From Tubulanus polymorphus (Eukaryota > Nemertea > Palaeonemertea > Tubulaniformes > Tubulanidae), in NCBI RefSeq assembly GCF_964204645.1, contig NC_134026.1:12304450-12368449 (forward strand): a stretch of 64,000 nt of DNA, in the 5' to 3' direction. Position 1 is the first letter of the stretch. The number at the start of each line of letters is the position of its first letter. Below are positions 11,078 to 22,119 of this stretch, piece after piece. A model generated the notes under the pieces. The model was given only the letters and a program-made list of their open reading frames with translations. It was not told the DNA's origin and searched no databases. The position numbers and the translations under genes are program-made.

Positions 11078-11473
11078 AGTAATAGGGATAATGGGCTTTC
11101 AGATCAAAGGTCGAACGGTCGAGCTCATTAAAAAACAAAACATTAAAAGTAATTTAAAACTATAATATATTTTCATAACCGTGTGCATTTTATATTATAA
11201 CTAAATATTTATTCTTAGATATCAATAATTTAAAAAGCATATTGTATTAAATCAATTGGTCGCTCCACTTCGCTACCGCTCCGCTCCGCGACCAATTGAT
11301 TTATTTACAATACACAAATTCATATAATCAAATATAATCAAATAATAATAATATTCAACTGAAATACACACGGTTATGAAAATATATTATAGTTTTAAAT
11401 TACTTTTAATGTTTTGTTTTTAATGAACTCGACCATTCAACCTTTGATATGAAAGCCCATTATCCCTATTACT
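11078..11473. repeat. Palindrome at the left terminus of Polinton B
   Basis: The outer arm AGTAATAGGGATAATGGGC is mirrored by GCCCATTATCCCTATTACT ending at 11473. The axis is a stem AAATCAATTGGTCGC / GCGACCAATTGATTT (11249-11263 with 11288-11302) around a GC-rich loop of 24 bases. The arms diverge in a middle section of about 50 bp on each side. Confidence 0.9.
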
Positions 11474-11654
11474 CTTAAAATATTCATATAAATGAATAAC
11501 ATTTAAATTGACAGATTATTCAATATAAAAGTATATATTTACAACATTATTTCAATATTCATATTTGTGTGAGTTAGATGTTTAAACATTAAAAGTGTTA
11601 GTAAAGTGTGATTGAAATAATGCATAATATAAATCATTGAACTTCTAAAATCAA

Positions 11655-11682
11655 TTTTAATAAAAAATTTAGTATTAAAATG
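11655..11682 (+). promoter_or_regulatory. Upstream box of the polymerase gene
   Basis: AATTTTAATAAAAAATTTAG then TATTAAAATGG; the ATG is part of the box. The same arrangement precedes 15727, 22120, 35022 and 37076. It lies inside the terminal repeat, so both element ends carry it. Confidence 0.5.
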
Positions 11683-14600
11683 GAAGCAAATAAGTACTAC
11701 TGCCCAACATGTAATATCAATATAGATAAATCCCAAAAATCAAGACACAATAAAACTAAAACACATTTAGAGAATAAATTGAAACTAGAATATAAAGATG
11801 ATATATTAGAAACTAAATTAGATGAATTAAAGAATGAAAAAGAAACATACAAATGTGATACATGTAATCAATCATTCAGTGATAAAAGATATTATAATGA
11901 ACATTTAAAATCTAAAAGTCATATTAGAAATAAGAATAATGATATTTTAGGTGAAGATTATTTTGATAAAGATAATGATAAGAAACAGAAGACAATTAAA
12001 AGCATAAAAAATAAATTAAACAATAAAAGACCATACATGGAAGATGTAAGAAAATATATTAATTCATTAGATAATAAAAAAGATATAGAGATAACCGAAG
12101 CATTTAAAAGTGATATTGGCCCAGCAGCTATTGAGTTTAAATTTCATAAAGGAAAAACATTAGAAGAAAATAAAAAACATTTAGAAAACATGAAAGAAAT
12201 AATAAAAATAATAACTGATGTTGACTATCCTAAAATTAGTATATCAGTTAAAGTTAAATTCATAAAATCTGAAGATAAACCAATATATAATATAAATTCT
12301 CATTCACAACATATTATATCCAAACAACATATAGATCATAAATTAGATAAATGTTATAATGAAGTAAAAACTAAAATAGAAGAGAAATATTTTGAAGGAT
12401 CTGGTTTAATATTTGATGAGATAATATTTATGACTTTACATGTTTATAACACAAAATATAATAAGTTAACTAAATCAAAACCAATTGATGAAAATAATGT
12501 ATCATATTATAAAGAACCAGATATTGAAGCATCGAGTTATATTAAACTACCATTTAAAACCAATGCTGTTATAAATATACAAAATGAAGATGATAAATGT
12601 TTTCTATGGGCTATAATAAGTTGTTTACATCCTGCAACTTATAATATTTGTAGATTAACTCATTATAAACCATTTGAAAATAATTATAAGATAGATAAGT
12701 ATCCTTTTAGAATTAAAAACATCCCAAAAATAGAAAGAGATAATAATATAAAGATAAATGTATTTGATTTAATCAAATTACCAAATACAAAAGGTAACAA
12801 TATAAAACATTATACATTAGAACCTTTATATCTATCAAAAGATTATGATTCAAACGACGTTATAGATATACTATATTATGAGAATCATTATATGTGGATT
12901 AAACAAATCGATTTATTTTTTAAATCAGAAAGTGATCACCATAAAATATATCTTTGTAGAAAATGTTTACATAAATTCAGTAATGAAAGTACATTATTAA
13001 ATCATAAACAATTATGTGAAAATCATGATTATTGTAAATTAGTTTTACCAAATGAAAAGGATAAAATATTAGAATTCAAAAAATATGATTACAAAAATAA
13101 AGCACCATTTGTAATATATGGAGATTTTGAATCATTAAATAAAGAATTAACTGAAAGAGACTATAAGAGAAAGAAATTAAATTCTAATGAAAATGATTTT
13201 TCAGATGAACCACCAAAAACAAATACTATTAAAAAGATTCATCAATCAGCTGCAGCTTTCGGGTTATATATTAAATCTGATTATCCAGAACTAATTGAAA
13301 GTGAATATTATGATTATAGAAATGAAAATGTTATCAATCATTTTTGTGACATATTAATTGAATATGAAATAAGATTTAGTAAATTATTGAATACAAATAT
13401 AGAAATTATAATGACAGAAGAAGATAAAGAGGCATTTGAGTTTGCAGATAGATGTTATTATTGTGAAAAGATATTTAATTATAAAGATAAAAAAGTAAGA
13501 GACCATGATCATTTGAATGGAAAGTTTAGAGGCGCTGCACATGAGAATTGTAACTTACAAGCTAAGAAAATTAACTTTGTACCAGTTATATTTCATAATC
13601 TATCAGGATATGATGCACATTTATTTATCAAACAGTTATGTCATAAAATAGAAGAAATTAATAATGAAATAGAAATATTAAATTCAAATAGATCAAAAGA
13701 TAAAATACCAACTTATAAATTTAGAATGTTAGCTAAAACATCTGAGAATTATATATCATTCCAATTTGGGTGTTTAAGATTTATAGATTCATATAGATTT
13801 TTAAATAGTTCATTAGATAACTTATCAAAATCATTAGTTGATGATGAACTAAAAATATTAAAGCAACACTACCCAAATAATGATGATTTCCAATTAATGA
13901 GATATAAAGGAGCAATTCCATATTCTTTCTATAAAAATCATAATGATTTCAATATAACTGAATTATTGAAAGAACAATTCTATGATGAATTAAAAAATGA
14001 ATATGTTAAAGATGAAGTCTATAATAGAACATTGAATATTTGGAATCATTTCAAAATAGAAAATCATGGGCAATTAGTAGATTTATATTTAAAATCAGAT
14101 GTATTATTATTAACCGATATATTCGAAAGGTTTAAAGGATGTAAACCTAAAATATTTCAATATTGATCCTTGTCATTGTTATTCATCACCAGGTTTAACA
14201 TGGGATTGTGGATTAAAATTTACAAATATAAAAATGGATTTTTTAACAAATATAGATCAATTATTATTATTTGAAAAATCTATAAGAGGAGGAGTTTCAG
14301 GTGTATTAGGGGATAGATATTTCAATGTGAATGATAACCCTGGATATAAGTTATTATATATAGATGCAAATAATCTATATGGTTGGGCAATGATGGAACC
14401 ACAACCTTATGGAGTATTTGAATTACCTGAAGTTTTACAGAATGAAAATAAGGATAAATTTGATTGGAAGAAAAGAATTCTAGATATTGCAGATGATTCA
14501 GATACTGGTTACTTCTTTGTTGTAGATTTAGAATATCCTGAACATATTAAATTTAAATCTAGAAATCTAGCTTACTGTCCCGAACATAAAACTGTAACTC

Positions 14601-15697
14601 ATGAAGAATTATCAAATTACCAAAAACGAATTAAACCCAAAAATCATATTCATACAGAAAAGTTAATGGTAACTCAAGAAGATAAATATAATTATGTAGT
14701 ACATTATAGAATGTTAAAGTTATATCTAAAACAAGGAATGACTCTAAAAAAAGTACATAGATATATTTCATTTAGTCAATCTAAGTGGTTAGAAAAATAT
14801 ATAGATTTTAACACCAAACAGAGAACTAAAGCTAAAACTTATTTCGAGAAAGATTTCTTCAAGTTAATGAATAATGCATTCTATGGTAAGACTTGTGAAA
14901 ATATTAGAAATAGAAATGATATTGAGTTAGTTAGTAATGGTAAAAGGATAAGGCATTTACAAACATATCCTAAGTTCATTGGTAACAGAATATTTGATGA
15001 AAATTTAGCTGCAGTTAAGATGAGAATAACATCAATGAAATTTAATAAACCAATCTATGTTGGCGCTTCAGTTTTAGAATTATCAAAATTACTAATGTAT
15101 GAATTCTATTATAATGTATTACAACCACTTTTTGGAGAAAAACATATAGAAATATTATATTTTGATACTGACTGTTACACATGAAAGATAAAAACTGATA
15201 ACATAACTGATGATTTAAAAACATTAAAACATCATTTTGATTTTAGTAACTATCCTAAAGATCATGAATTGTTTAGCAATGATAATAAAAAAGTTCCCGG
15301 TAAATTCAAAGATGAATTAGGTGGTGAAGAAATGATTGAATTCATAGGTATTCGATCTAAAATCTATTCATATAAAACTAAAGAACATGAAGCTAAAAAG
15401 TTAAAAGGAATAACCAAAAGTGTAGTAGAAAAGAATATTCATTTCAAAGATTACATCACTTGTATATTCAATGAAGAAGTTAGAAAACATAAAATGAGAT
15501 GTTTAAGATCTGAAGATCATGAAATGTTTATTGAAGAAATGGAAAAGATAAGTCTAAACCCATTTGATGATAAAAGATATATTCTGGATGATGGAATTCA
15601 TACAGTTGCATATGGTTGCAATTTAGATGAATACTTAAAATTTAAAAGAGAAGAAACAAAAGAGAACGAGATAATGAAAAGAATTCTAACGTGTTAA
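11680..15697 (+). pseudogene. POLB: Protein-primed family B DNA polymerase (copy B)
   Basis: The replicative polymerase of Polintons. Two U1-type C2H2 fingers open it (CPTCNINIDKSQKSRH, then CDTCNQSFSDKRYYNEH). The conserved CFLWAIISCLHP region lies near residue 310 and the exonuclease motif YGDFESL near 480. A zinc/EndoVII-like insert (CYYCEKIF ... RDHDHLNGKFRGAAH) is near 590, HNLSGYDAHLF near 640 and LKSDVLLLTDIFE near 805. After a +1 frameshift near 14135, polymerase motif A (DANNLYGWAM), motif B (KLMNNAFYGK) and motif C (YFDTDC) follow, the last with Ser changed to Cys. A TGA at 15182-15184 then interrupts the last 170 codons. Two lesions make it inactive. Its 5' end lies within the terminal repeat. 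Confidence 0.95.
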
Positions 15698-15726
15698 TCA
15701 AATTTTAATAAAAATATGTTATTAAA

Positions 15727-16080
15727 ATGGAGAGTAAACAAGCAAACAGTGAGAACAACAAATTATTTCTAGATAGAATTAAAGATATAACAAATGTAAA
15801 ATCTGTAGATTATAAATTCAAAAAGTTAACAGAATTAACAATCCATAAGAAATATCTAATTACAAATATTGATACAGTTACTAATAACTATGGAGATAAA
15901 TTAGTTATACACTTAGAATATGAAGGATTAAAAGGAAATACATATAAATTCAGAACATATTTACCAGATAGATTTCATAGATTATCAAGTGAAGATTTAG
16001 AAGAATTATGTTCTGGAGATTTCTATTTCGTATACAAAGGTAAGAATGAAAAAGTGCACCATGAAATAGATTTCGAATGA
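15727..16080 (+). CDS. Small conserved Polinton protein, function unknown (copy B)
   Basis: 117 codons, intact. The core pattern (LTIHKKYLITNIDTVTNNYG ... LPDRFHRLSSEDLEEL) is a charged beta-rich sequence. Homologues are at 4132, 47876 (-) and, more divergent, 57480 (-), where KIKTKYGEKVSAKLSY and VFVPDKW align to it. I recall very similar short proteins scattered in arthropod and cnidarian genomes next to Polinton genes. The alternation of short strands would suit an OB-like or other small beta fold, possibly nucleic-acid binding; that is a guess. It begins 30 bp after the polymerase stop. Confidence 0.7.
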   Translation: MESKQANSENNKLFLDRIKDITNVKSVDYKFKKLTELTIHKKYLITNIDTVTNNYGDKLVIHLEYEGLKGNTYKFRTYLPDRFHRLSSEDLEELCSGDFYFVYKGKNEKVHHEIDFE

Positions 16081-16097
16081 GAAAATATGTAAAATAA

Positions 16098-16841
16098 ATG
16101 GTAGAATTAAAAGAATACAGAATATTTGTAGATTCTAGAAGACTTACAAATTATAAATCTCATAATTTACTAGTACAATTAGATAGAGAATATAAAAATT
16201 GTGTTGATTTAAAATTAGTAAATATAAGTTTATGTAATTCTTTTTATAATATATCGAATAAAACTGTTGAACATAGAGCCTTTTTAATTTTTAATAAAAA
16301 TAAAAATGAATGGGCCTGTATATATTTAAAACCGGGGTTATATAATTTAGATACATTGGCACAAGAAATTAATAGAAAAGCCTGGCACAAGTCAGGTAAT
16401 AATTCCGGGTTTAATATTAGATTTTTAAAAAGTGAGAGTTCTAACAAAATAAAGATAAGGTTGGCTGATATTGAAAAACATAAATTTATGGTAAAAAGAC
16501 CTATAGCTAAACTGTTAGGAATTCCTCCAGATAAATCTTTTACAAATATTGAAGCTACACCAAACTTAATACCTTTTACACACTTTTATATTTATTGCAA
16601 TTTAATCGATCCTACAAAAACATTCGAAGCAACTAAAGATATAACTTGTAATTCTGGTTTACTAAACATTTTACCATTGAAGAATGTTAAAGAATTTGGA
16701 ACGCAAATAAATTATAATTCAACAGAATGTGATTTCAAACCATGCATTCCTCGTTTTAATAATTTTAGATTAGAAATTAGAAATCATAATGGATACTTAA
16801 TTGATTTAAATAATTTCCCTGTAATCCGTTATAAGATGTAG
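16098..16841 (+). CDS. mCP: Minor capsid (penton-like) protein (copy B), altered C-terminus
   Basis: 247 codons. The N-terminal half (YRIFVDSRRLTNYKSHNLL, VDLKLVNISLCNSFYNIS) precedes a C-terminal jelly-roll-like half with FTHFYIYCNLID, LLNILPLKNVKEFG and FKPCIPRFNNFRLEIRN. This C-terminal pattern matches Polinton/adintovirus penton-like proteins, expected to form capsid vertices. A deletion of about 10 bp removes the normal ending YELVIR and replaces it with RYKM. The gene is otherwise open. It starts 17 bp after the upstream gene, with a TAAAATAAATGG box at its start. Confidence 0.8.
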   Translation: MVELKEYRIFVDSRRLTNYKSHNLLVQLDREYKNCVDLKLVNISLCNSFYNISNKTVEHRAFLIFNKNKNEWACIYLKPGLYNLDTLAQEINRKAWHKSGNNSGFNIRFLKSESSNKIKIRLADIEKHKFMVKRPIAKLLGIPPDKSFTNIEATPNLIPFTHFYIYCNLIDPTKTFEATKDITCNSGLLNILPLKNVKEFGTQINYNSTECDFKPCIPRFNNFRLEIRNHNGYLIDLNNFPVIRYKM

Positions 16842-16865
16842 AGAGTAATTTTTTTCACTATATAA

Positions 16866-17114
16866 ATGAATACAACTGTTGGACCGAGTATATGTTTTGG
16901 GTTTGATTTTAAACATGGTAAAGAAATGAGAATTAAACTAAATGATGTAATTACTGATATAAAAAGTAAATCATTTAACAATGCATCAATGATTGATAAA
17001 GAAAATTATTATATAGAAAAAGTAATTGATTTAATTAAAACGCCTTTAGAATATTATGAATTAAATGAAGATGGAATTATTGAAGATATCAAAAACATAT
17101 TATCCAAAATATAA
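16866..17114 (+). CDS. Small conserved protein (copy B), C-terminally truncated
   Basis: 82 codons (MNTTVGPSICFGFDFKHGKE ... IEDIKNILSKI). The copy C homologue continues for another 30 codons, and here a TAA replaces a TAT codon in KIYDNH. There is no motif I can name. The upstream box TTTTTTTCACTATATAAATG is clear. Function is unknown; position between penton-like and membrane-protein genes suggests a structural or assembly role. Confidence 0.65.
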   Translation: MNTTVGPSICFGFDFKHGKEMRIKLNDVITDIKSKSFNNASMIDKENYYIEKVIDLIKTPLEYYELNEDGIIEDIKNILSKI

Positions 17115-17190
17115 GATTATCATCAATGTAGTAATGAAATAAATGTTGAATTAATCATAAATAAGTTAACTTAATATTTTGATGCTAGTA

Positions 17191-17210
17191 ATTTTTTTGA
17201 TAAATAAATG
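17191..17210 (+). promoter_or_regulatory. Late-promoter-like start box (ATTTTTTTGATAAATAAATG)
   Basis: A T7 run followed closely by TAAATAAATG, with the ATG as the start codon. Variants occur at 16850-16868, 17437-17456, 17878-17899, 18329-18350, 19631-19655 and 22091-22122, and in the other copies. Confidence 0.55.
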
Positions 17211-17429
17211 AGTGATAATAAGTGGATAATAACTGGATTATATAATGGCGCATAACTATCAGTTGGAACTGTTGGTTATTCAATGGTATTAAAAAAAGTA
17301 TTTAAAATGGGAAGTGTTAATGTTGATAGATTTGATATAAATGATATCTTAAAATTAACATTAGCAGTTACTTTATCTAATTTAACTATTGATTATTTGG
17401 AAAAACAAAAATATATTCCTCCCATATAA
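17208..17429 (+). pseudogene. Small membrane protein (copy B), nonsense-interrupted
   Basis: The same gene as 5626-5856. A TAA follows GLYNGA at about codon 14. Beyond the stop the frame stays open to the conserved ending KYIPPI. It would encode two hydrophobic segments. Confidence 0.75.
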
Positions 17430-17453
17430 ATGCGTAATTATTTTACTTAATAA

Positions 17454-17876
17454 ATGGCTTCTGCAATTATAACTATTATAGGATCGGCAATTGTTAACGC
17501 TTTAGCATTTACTGGTGGTGGTTATTTATTTAAACATATTGATAAAAATAGTTCATTAGGAGAACAAAGAAGACATAACTTAGCGTTAGAGAAATATAAT
17601 AAAGCTGCAGAAGAATATAGAGAAAAAAGACAAAACTATATGGATTATATTAACAAGGAATTATATTATCAGAAGATTTCACATAGAGATTTTCAATCAG
17701 TCGATGATGCAATGAGTTTATATAACGCGGTAACCAATAAAGAAAAATTACATCTATACAAACCTAAATTATCAGATTATTATACCCCAAGTAAAGAACA
17801 ACAGAAATATGAAATAATTTGGATTTTAGGCGGAACTGTTATTTTTATATTTGTTGCTTATAAGTTTACTAATTAG
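17454..17876 (+). CDS. Conserved Polinton membrane-anchored protein (copy B), intact
   Basis: 140 codons. An N-terminal hydrophobic segment (IITIIGSAIVNALAFTGGGY) is followed by a charged helix (GEQRRHNLALEKYNKAAEEY). Next come VDDAMSLYNAVTNKEKLHLY and the conserved SDYYTPSKEQQKYEI, then a second hydrophobic helix near the C-terminus (WILGGTVIFIFVAYKF). I recognise the pattern (hydrophobic N-terminus, R-H-x-L-A-x-E-K, D-Y-Y-x-P-S-x-E-Q) as recurrent in invertebrate Polintons, without an assigned function. A virion or membrane role is inferred. Copies A and C have broken versions. Confidence 0.75.
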   Translation: MASAIITIIGSAIVNALAFTGGGYLFKHIDKNSSLGEQRRHNLALEKYNKAAEEYREKRQNYMDYINKELYYQKISHRDFQSVDDAMSLYNAVTNKEKLHLYKPKLSDYYTPSKEQQKYEIIWILGGTVIFIFVAYKFTN

Positions 17877-17896
17877 TAATTTTTTTTGCTAAATAA

Positions 17897-18331
17897 ATGG
17901 ATGATAAAGTTGATAATATTGATATTATTCCTCATGATATAAATAAAACTAAATTAAAAACATATTTAGAAAAACAAGTATTAGAATTTGAAAGTGACTT
18001 AAAGATAAAAAAGAAAAAATATTTAAAATCTAAAATTATATATTATTTGATTATAAGTGGTTCGGTTACAATTAGTTCTGTAATAACATTTCTAGCAATA
18101 TTCAGTCCATTAACACCTTTAGCTATATCAATTGGTGTATTAGGATTAAGTTCAAGTGTTTTAACTGGTATAAGTTCAAAATTGAATATAAAAAGTAATA
18201 AAGAAAAAATGAAAACTAATATAAAAGAAATTAATAAATTAAAGAATACACTAGATTATATCATAAGTTTAAATGGTCATATAACAGTTGAAGAACAAGA
18301 TAAATTATTAAAAGAATTAGTTAATTATTAA
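17897..18331 (+). CDS. Two-segment membrane protein (copy B), intact
   Basis: 144 codons. A lysine-rich amphipathic N-terminal helix comes first, then two strongly hydrophobic stretches (IIYYLIISGSVTISSVITFL and PLTPLAISIGVLGLSSSVLT). A charged C-terminal helix follows (INKLKNTLDYI, EEQDKLLKELVNY). The gene uses the standard start box TTTTTTTTGCTAAATAAATG. No family name is known to me. It is broken in copies A and C. Confidence 0.7.
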   Translation: MDDKVDNIDIIPHDINKTKLKTYLEKQVLEFESDLKIKKKKYLKSKIIYYLIISGSVTISSVITFLAIFSPLTPLAISIGVLGLSSSVLTGISSKLNIKSNKEKMKTNIKEINKLKNTLDYIISLNGHITVEEQDKLLKELVNY

Positions 18332-18347
18332 TTTTTTAATTAAATAA

Positions 18348-19636
18348 ATGGTAGATAGTTTTCCAAAAGCTTTCCAATATAATAAATCAATTAAATATAA
18401 TATTCCAGCAATAGCTTTTAATAAAGATATTACATATAGAAATGAAGTTTTAAAATCATTAATTGATTTATATATTTATGTTACTGAAAGTAATAATTTT
18501 CATGTAAAGATGGAAAATATATTTCATGTGTATACAATTAATTTCAAAAATTTAAATGAGGCAAAACAATGGTTATTAAAATCTAATATGAAGTATTGGC
18601 AGAACCAATTAAATTTTGCTGTTTATTGCGCAACAACAGGATGTGGAATTAGTTGGAATGATCATTTAAACAAACCAAGTTTACCATTGATGTTATCACT
18701 TTTTAGATTTCATACTTATTTTCAAATAAAATTAATATTAGATGAATTAGAATGTCCTTTACCAGGTTCAAAATATTTTAAAGAATTGAATAATAATATT
18801 AATTTTTCTAAGTTTTATAAAATATGTAATGAATTTAATATTAATTCAAATAAAGATTTTAGAGCAAAAATTGGAACAATGGGCGGATTAGGAATATTAT
18901 ATACTAAAGAATTTGGAAAAATAATGACAAATTCAGATATAAGAACACTAAATTGGAATGAATTACCAAAATATTATAATAATATACAACAACAAAACAA
19001 TAATGGTTGGGTTAATTTCATTTTAGAAAATAGTGAAGGTTTTACTAAAGCTGGTATACAAAGAATAAATCAATCTATTAGAACTTATTTGATATGTATT
19101 TTTGGTGCTCAAGTTGAAACAAGATCACCAATAGTTGGAAATGATAACACTTCATTCGATGCACAGAAACAATTCAAAGTATTATTTGAAGATTCAATTC
19201 ATAATGATAAAAATAGATCGATTCCGGAAAACATTGTAAGATATCAAAATTATTTAGATAAATCACATATTAGATTAAATTATTGTATAGGCCCTAATCT
19301 ATTTATTATTTCTAATGATTTAGTATTAAAGATGGGAAATATAATTGGTTATAATAATCTAATTAAAACTGCAACAATAAATAATTCATTTGGGTTAAAT
19401 GATATAAATAATAAAATAAAAAACATATTCAATCAACTGAAACTAAAACTAATAACATTAAGTTAAATAATGATTCTAAAATAAAAGATTACAATACATC
19501 AGAAAATATTAGAACCGATAATATTCAACATGATATAATTAAAACTAATGATGATAATAAATCCCATGAAAATGCTAAATTAGCTTTAACTTGTATAGGA
19601 ATTGTTATATGAGGAATATTATATTTCAAATTTTAA
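18348..19636 (+). pseudogene. Large tail-anchored Polinton protein (copy B), 3' deletion/frameshift
   Basis: The first 350 or so codons are intact. Conserved stretches include LNFAVYCATTGCGISWNDHL, MLSLFRFHTYFQIKLILDEL, GWVNFILENSEGFTKAGIQR, and INQSIRTYLICIFGAQVETR. Relative to copy C, about 36 bp are missing near 19410 and the frame shifts. The acidic/asparagine-rich linker and the C-terminal hydrophobic anchor (ALTCIGIVI) therefore lie in other frames up to 19636. It is conserved between copies B, C and D. I recall similar proteins in cnidarian Polintons but no known function. Confidence 0.7.
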
Positions 19637-19652
19637 TTTTTTTATTATATAA

Positions 19653-19792
19653 ATGGCAGAAGGTGAAGAAGATATTCCAATAGATACTTTTGGTGACGCT
19701 CCCGGTATAAGTGATGAACAACAACCTGATTTTAGTGAAACAAGTTTTAATGATGGTAATGAGCCAGGATATAATAATAATTTAAATATGCC

Positions 19793-19863
<71 letters not shown>

Positions 19864-20990
19864 CCGAATTACGTGAAAAATTAAATAAATATTTAAAAGC
19901 TCCTGAAATTGGTAGAATTTCAACTAGGAGAGAAAGAAAAGAATTTATGGAACTATTAGAAAAACAACAAGAAAAATATCCTGATGAACCTATGGAATTA
20001 TTTAAAATGAAATCTAGAGTAACAGATACAATTGTTAATGAATACCAATAGTTGTAATACATGAAATTGATACAGAAGGTGTTGTAGAACAAATTTTTAA
20101 AGATGACCCATATTTCGCGAATAATTTAGAATTTAAAAATGATGCATGGTATTATAATCTTGATTTAAATAGGAATATTGTAACAATTCAATTATCTAGA
20201 AAGGGTCAAGAAAATATTTATGAACCTGAAATGTTAACAAGATCTACAATTGAACGTTCAAAAGGTGGCGCAGAATTTATCAGAATTATATGGAATGCAC
20301 TCGATAGAATAAATAAAAAGAACCAATTCCTAATATTGATATAAACAAATATTCACCATTTAAAAATCCATTTAAAAATCCAAATCCTACTGATGTTGGT
20401 CCAGAAACTGATGAAGATTTTGCAAATCGATTAGATAGATTAAGACCTTACACACCCGAAACATCGAGAAGAGATATTCAACAAATTGATAATTATTCAA
20501 GTCAATTACAATTAGAAAAACAAATTGATAGATTAAGAGATTCAGAAAAAGAGATGAATAGTGCTGGAATAAATCGACTGCAATATTTACTAGAAAAAGG
20601 ATTTCTTAATTTAACTGATGAAGAATTAGAAACATTTCCTGAACAAATACGTAGAGAAATTAAAGGTATACAAGTATCAGCTGATGAAATTGCTAATATT
20701 AAGATGAGATTTTCTAAAATAACCATGTTAGAAAAAGAATTAGCTAATGCAGATGAAGAATTAAAACAATTAGAATTAAATAGAGATCATCAAGTAGTTT
20801 ATGAAGCCGATTATGAAAGCAGAAAATTAGCTTTAGTAAAAGAAATAGATGATTTAGAATATAACATAAAATTACAAAAAGAAGAAAGAGATACATTATT
20901 AAACTCATATGATCTTAATCATATTAAAAAATTAAAAGTTATTTTTAAAGATTTGTTGATAAAACCAAATTCTGAAATTCTTTTTACGTT
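19653..20990 (+). pseudogene. Acidic coiled-coil structural protein (copy B), broken and missing its C-terminal domain
   Basis: Segments in order: an acidic N-terminus with a run of about 23 Asp from (GAT)n (19792-19862); a conserved SELREKLNKYLKAPE region; a block ending in LTRSTIERSKG; and a long coiled coil (IANIKMRFSKITMLEKELAN ... DEELKQLEL). Frame changes occur near 20040 and 20340. The hydrophobic C-terminal domain seen in copies C and E is deleted: at about 20985 the sequence jumps from IKPNSEI directly into the capsid gene. Function is unknown; the next gene is the major capsid protein, so a minor virion component is plausible. Confidence 0.7.
19792..19862 (+). repeat. (GAT)n microsatellite inside a coding region
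   Basis: About 23 GAT triplets encoding an aspartate run. The same position in copy C has only a short acidic stretch (GEDDDYDG), so the expansion is specific to copy B. Confidence 0.97.
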
Positions 20991-22087
20991 CCAAATAGTA
21001 TTTATTTATCAGCCGATATAAAAGTAATCGGTAATAATAATAATTATGTTGTTGATAATGTTGGAAGATATTTGATTAAAAAATTAACTATAAAGATTGG
21101 TCCAGAAACAGTTTTCTCATTAGATGATTATAATTTATTCATGCATTATAAAGATTTATGGTTAACTAAAGAAAATAGAAATAATATGATATTTCAAGGA
21201 ATCCAATCAGAAAACCAAAATAAATTAAGATCAGAAGCTAATAGCGCAATATTAACTAATGCTGTAGATAAATTGATAAAAAGTATATATGGAAGCAAAT
21301 ATAAAATTCCATTAGACTTTGAATTGATAAATAATAATGCACCTTTATATAAATATGCAATTCAAGAAGACGTTATATTTGAGATAACATTTGCTCCTGT
21401 TAATGAAATTGTAATATCTAGCGTTAATAAAGATATGGGTTATAAATTATCAAATATATGTTTAGAATATGACACAGTAACTGATGAAAATATTTCAAGT
21501 ATAATTCAAACTCAATACAATCAAGGATTTTCAATATTATATGATTATATTGATAAATTTAAAACTGTAACTATTAATGCAAATGATGAAATAATTAATG
21601 AGAATATTAACTTCCCAAGAAGATCTATTAAAGGTATATTAATATTCTATACCATTGCAACATATACTAATGGCGCAATAAATGTTGATAATTATTATAA
21701 TCCTGAAATAACAAAAGTAGAAATAACTATCGAAGGAATAGCAAATAAAATATTTTGTCAAGGAATGAGAATGATAGATCAGTGGCCAGAAATTAGAAAG
21801 AATTTTATGAATGAAAAAGTAAAATCATCTGAAAATTGTAATATTAATTAAATTGATTATTATACCGGTAATAAATATGCATTTTTAGAACAACATTTTT
21901 AGATTTTAGAACAACAGAGGATAATTCATTACATGGTTCTGGAAAAAAACTACAGAACACTAAAGATGGAATACAATTATTCATGACAAAGAATAAAGGA
22001 ATCAAAAATTTTAAAATGCACATTTATATTATATCTGACGCGCAATTAAATATTGTAAATACACAATTAGATAGTGTTATGTATTAA
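20991..22087 (+). pseudogene. MCP: Major capsid protein (copy B), N-terminus deleted
   Basis: A double-jelly-roll-type capsid protein by family. The hallmark HYKDLWLTKENRNNMIFQGI is present, preceded by TIKIGPETVFSLDDYN. It then runs to KIFCQGMRMIDQWPEIRKNF. About 50 N-terminal codons are gone because the upstream gene is fused by deletion at FYVPNSIYLSAD. An added TAA (about 21849) and a short duplication around 21880-21910 (two copies of TTTTTAGA near TTTAGAACAACA) break the last 75 codons. The natural stop is at 22085-22087. Non-functional. Confidence 0.9.
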
Positions 22088-22119
22088 AATTTTTACTTTA
22101 ATAAAAAATCTTATATTAA

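Larger units (their letters stand above)
11078..11793. repeat. Left terminal inverted repeat of Polinton B (reaches into the polymerase gene)
   Basis: It pairs with 28120-28708. The first 396 bp (11078-11473) are a palindrome. Then follow subterminal AT-rich sequence, the upstream box and about 38 codons of the polymerase gene. The left repeat is about 127 bp longer than the right because the right one lacks a block equivalent to 11510-11640. Confidence 0.88.

Noticed and set aside
19619-20092. 157-codon serine-rich open frame on the - strand
   Set aside because: The poly-Ser run is the antisense of the (GAT)n tract in the acidic protein gene.
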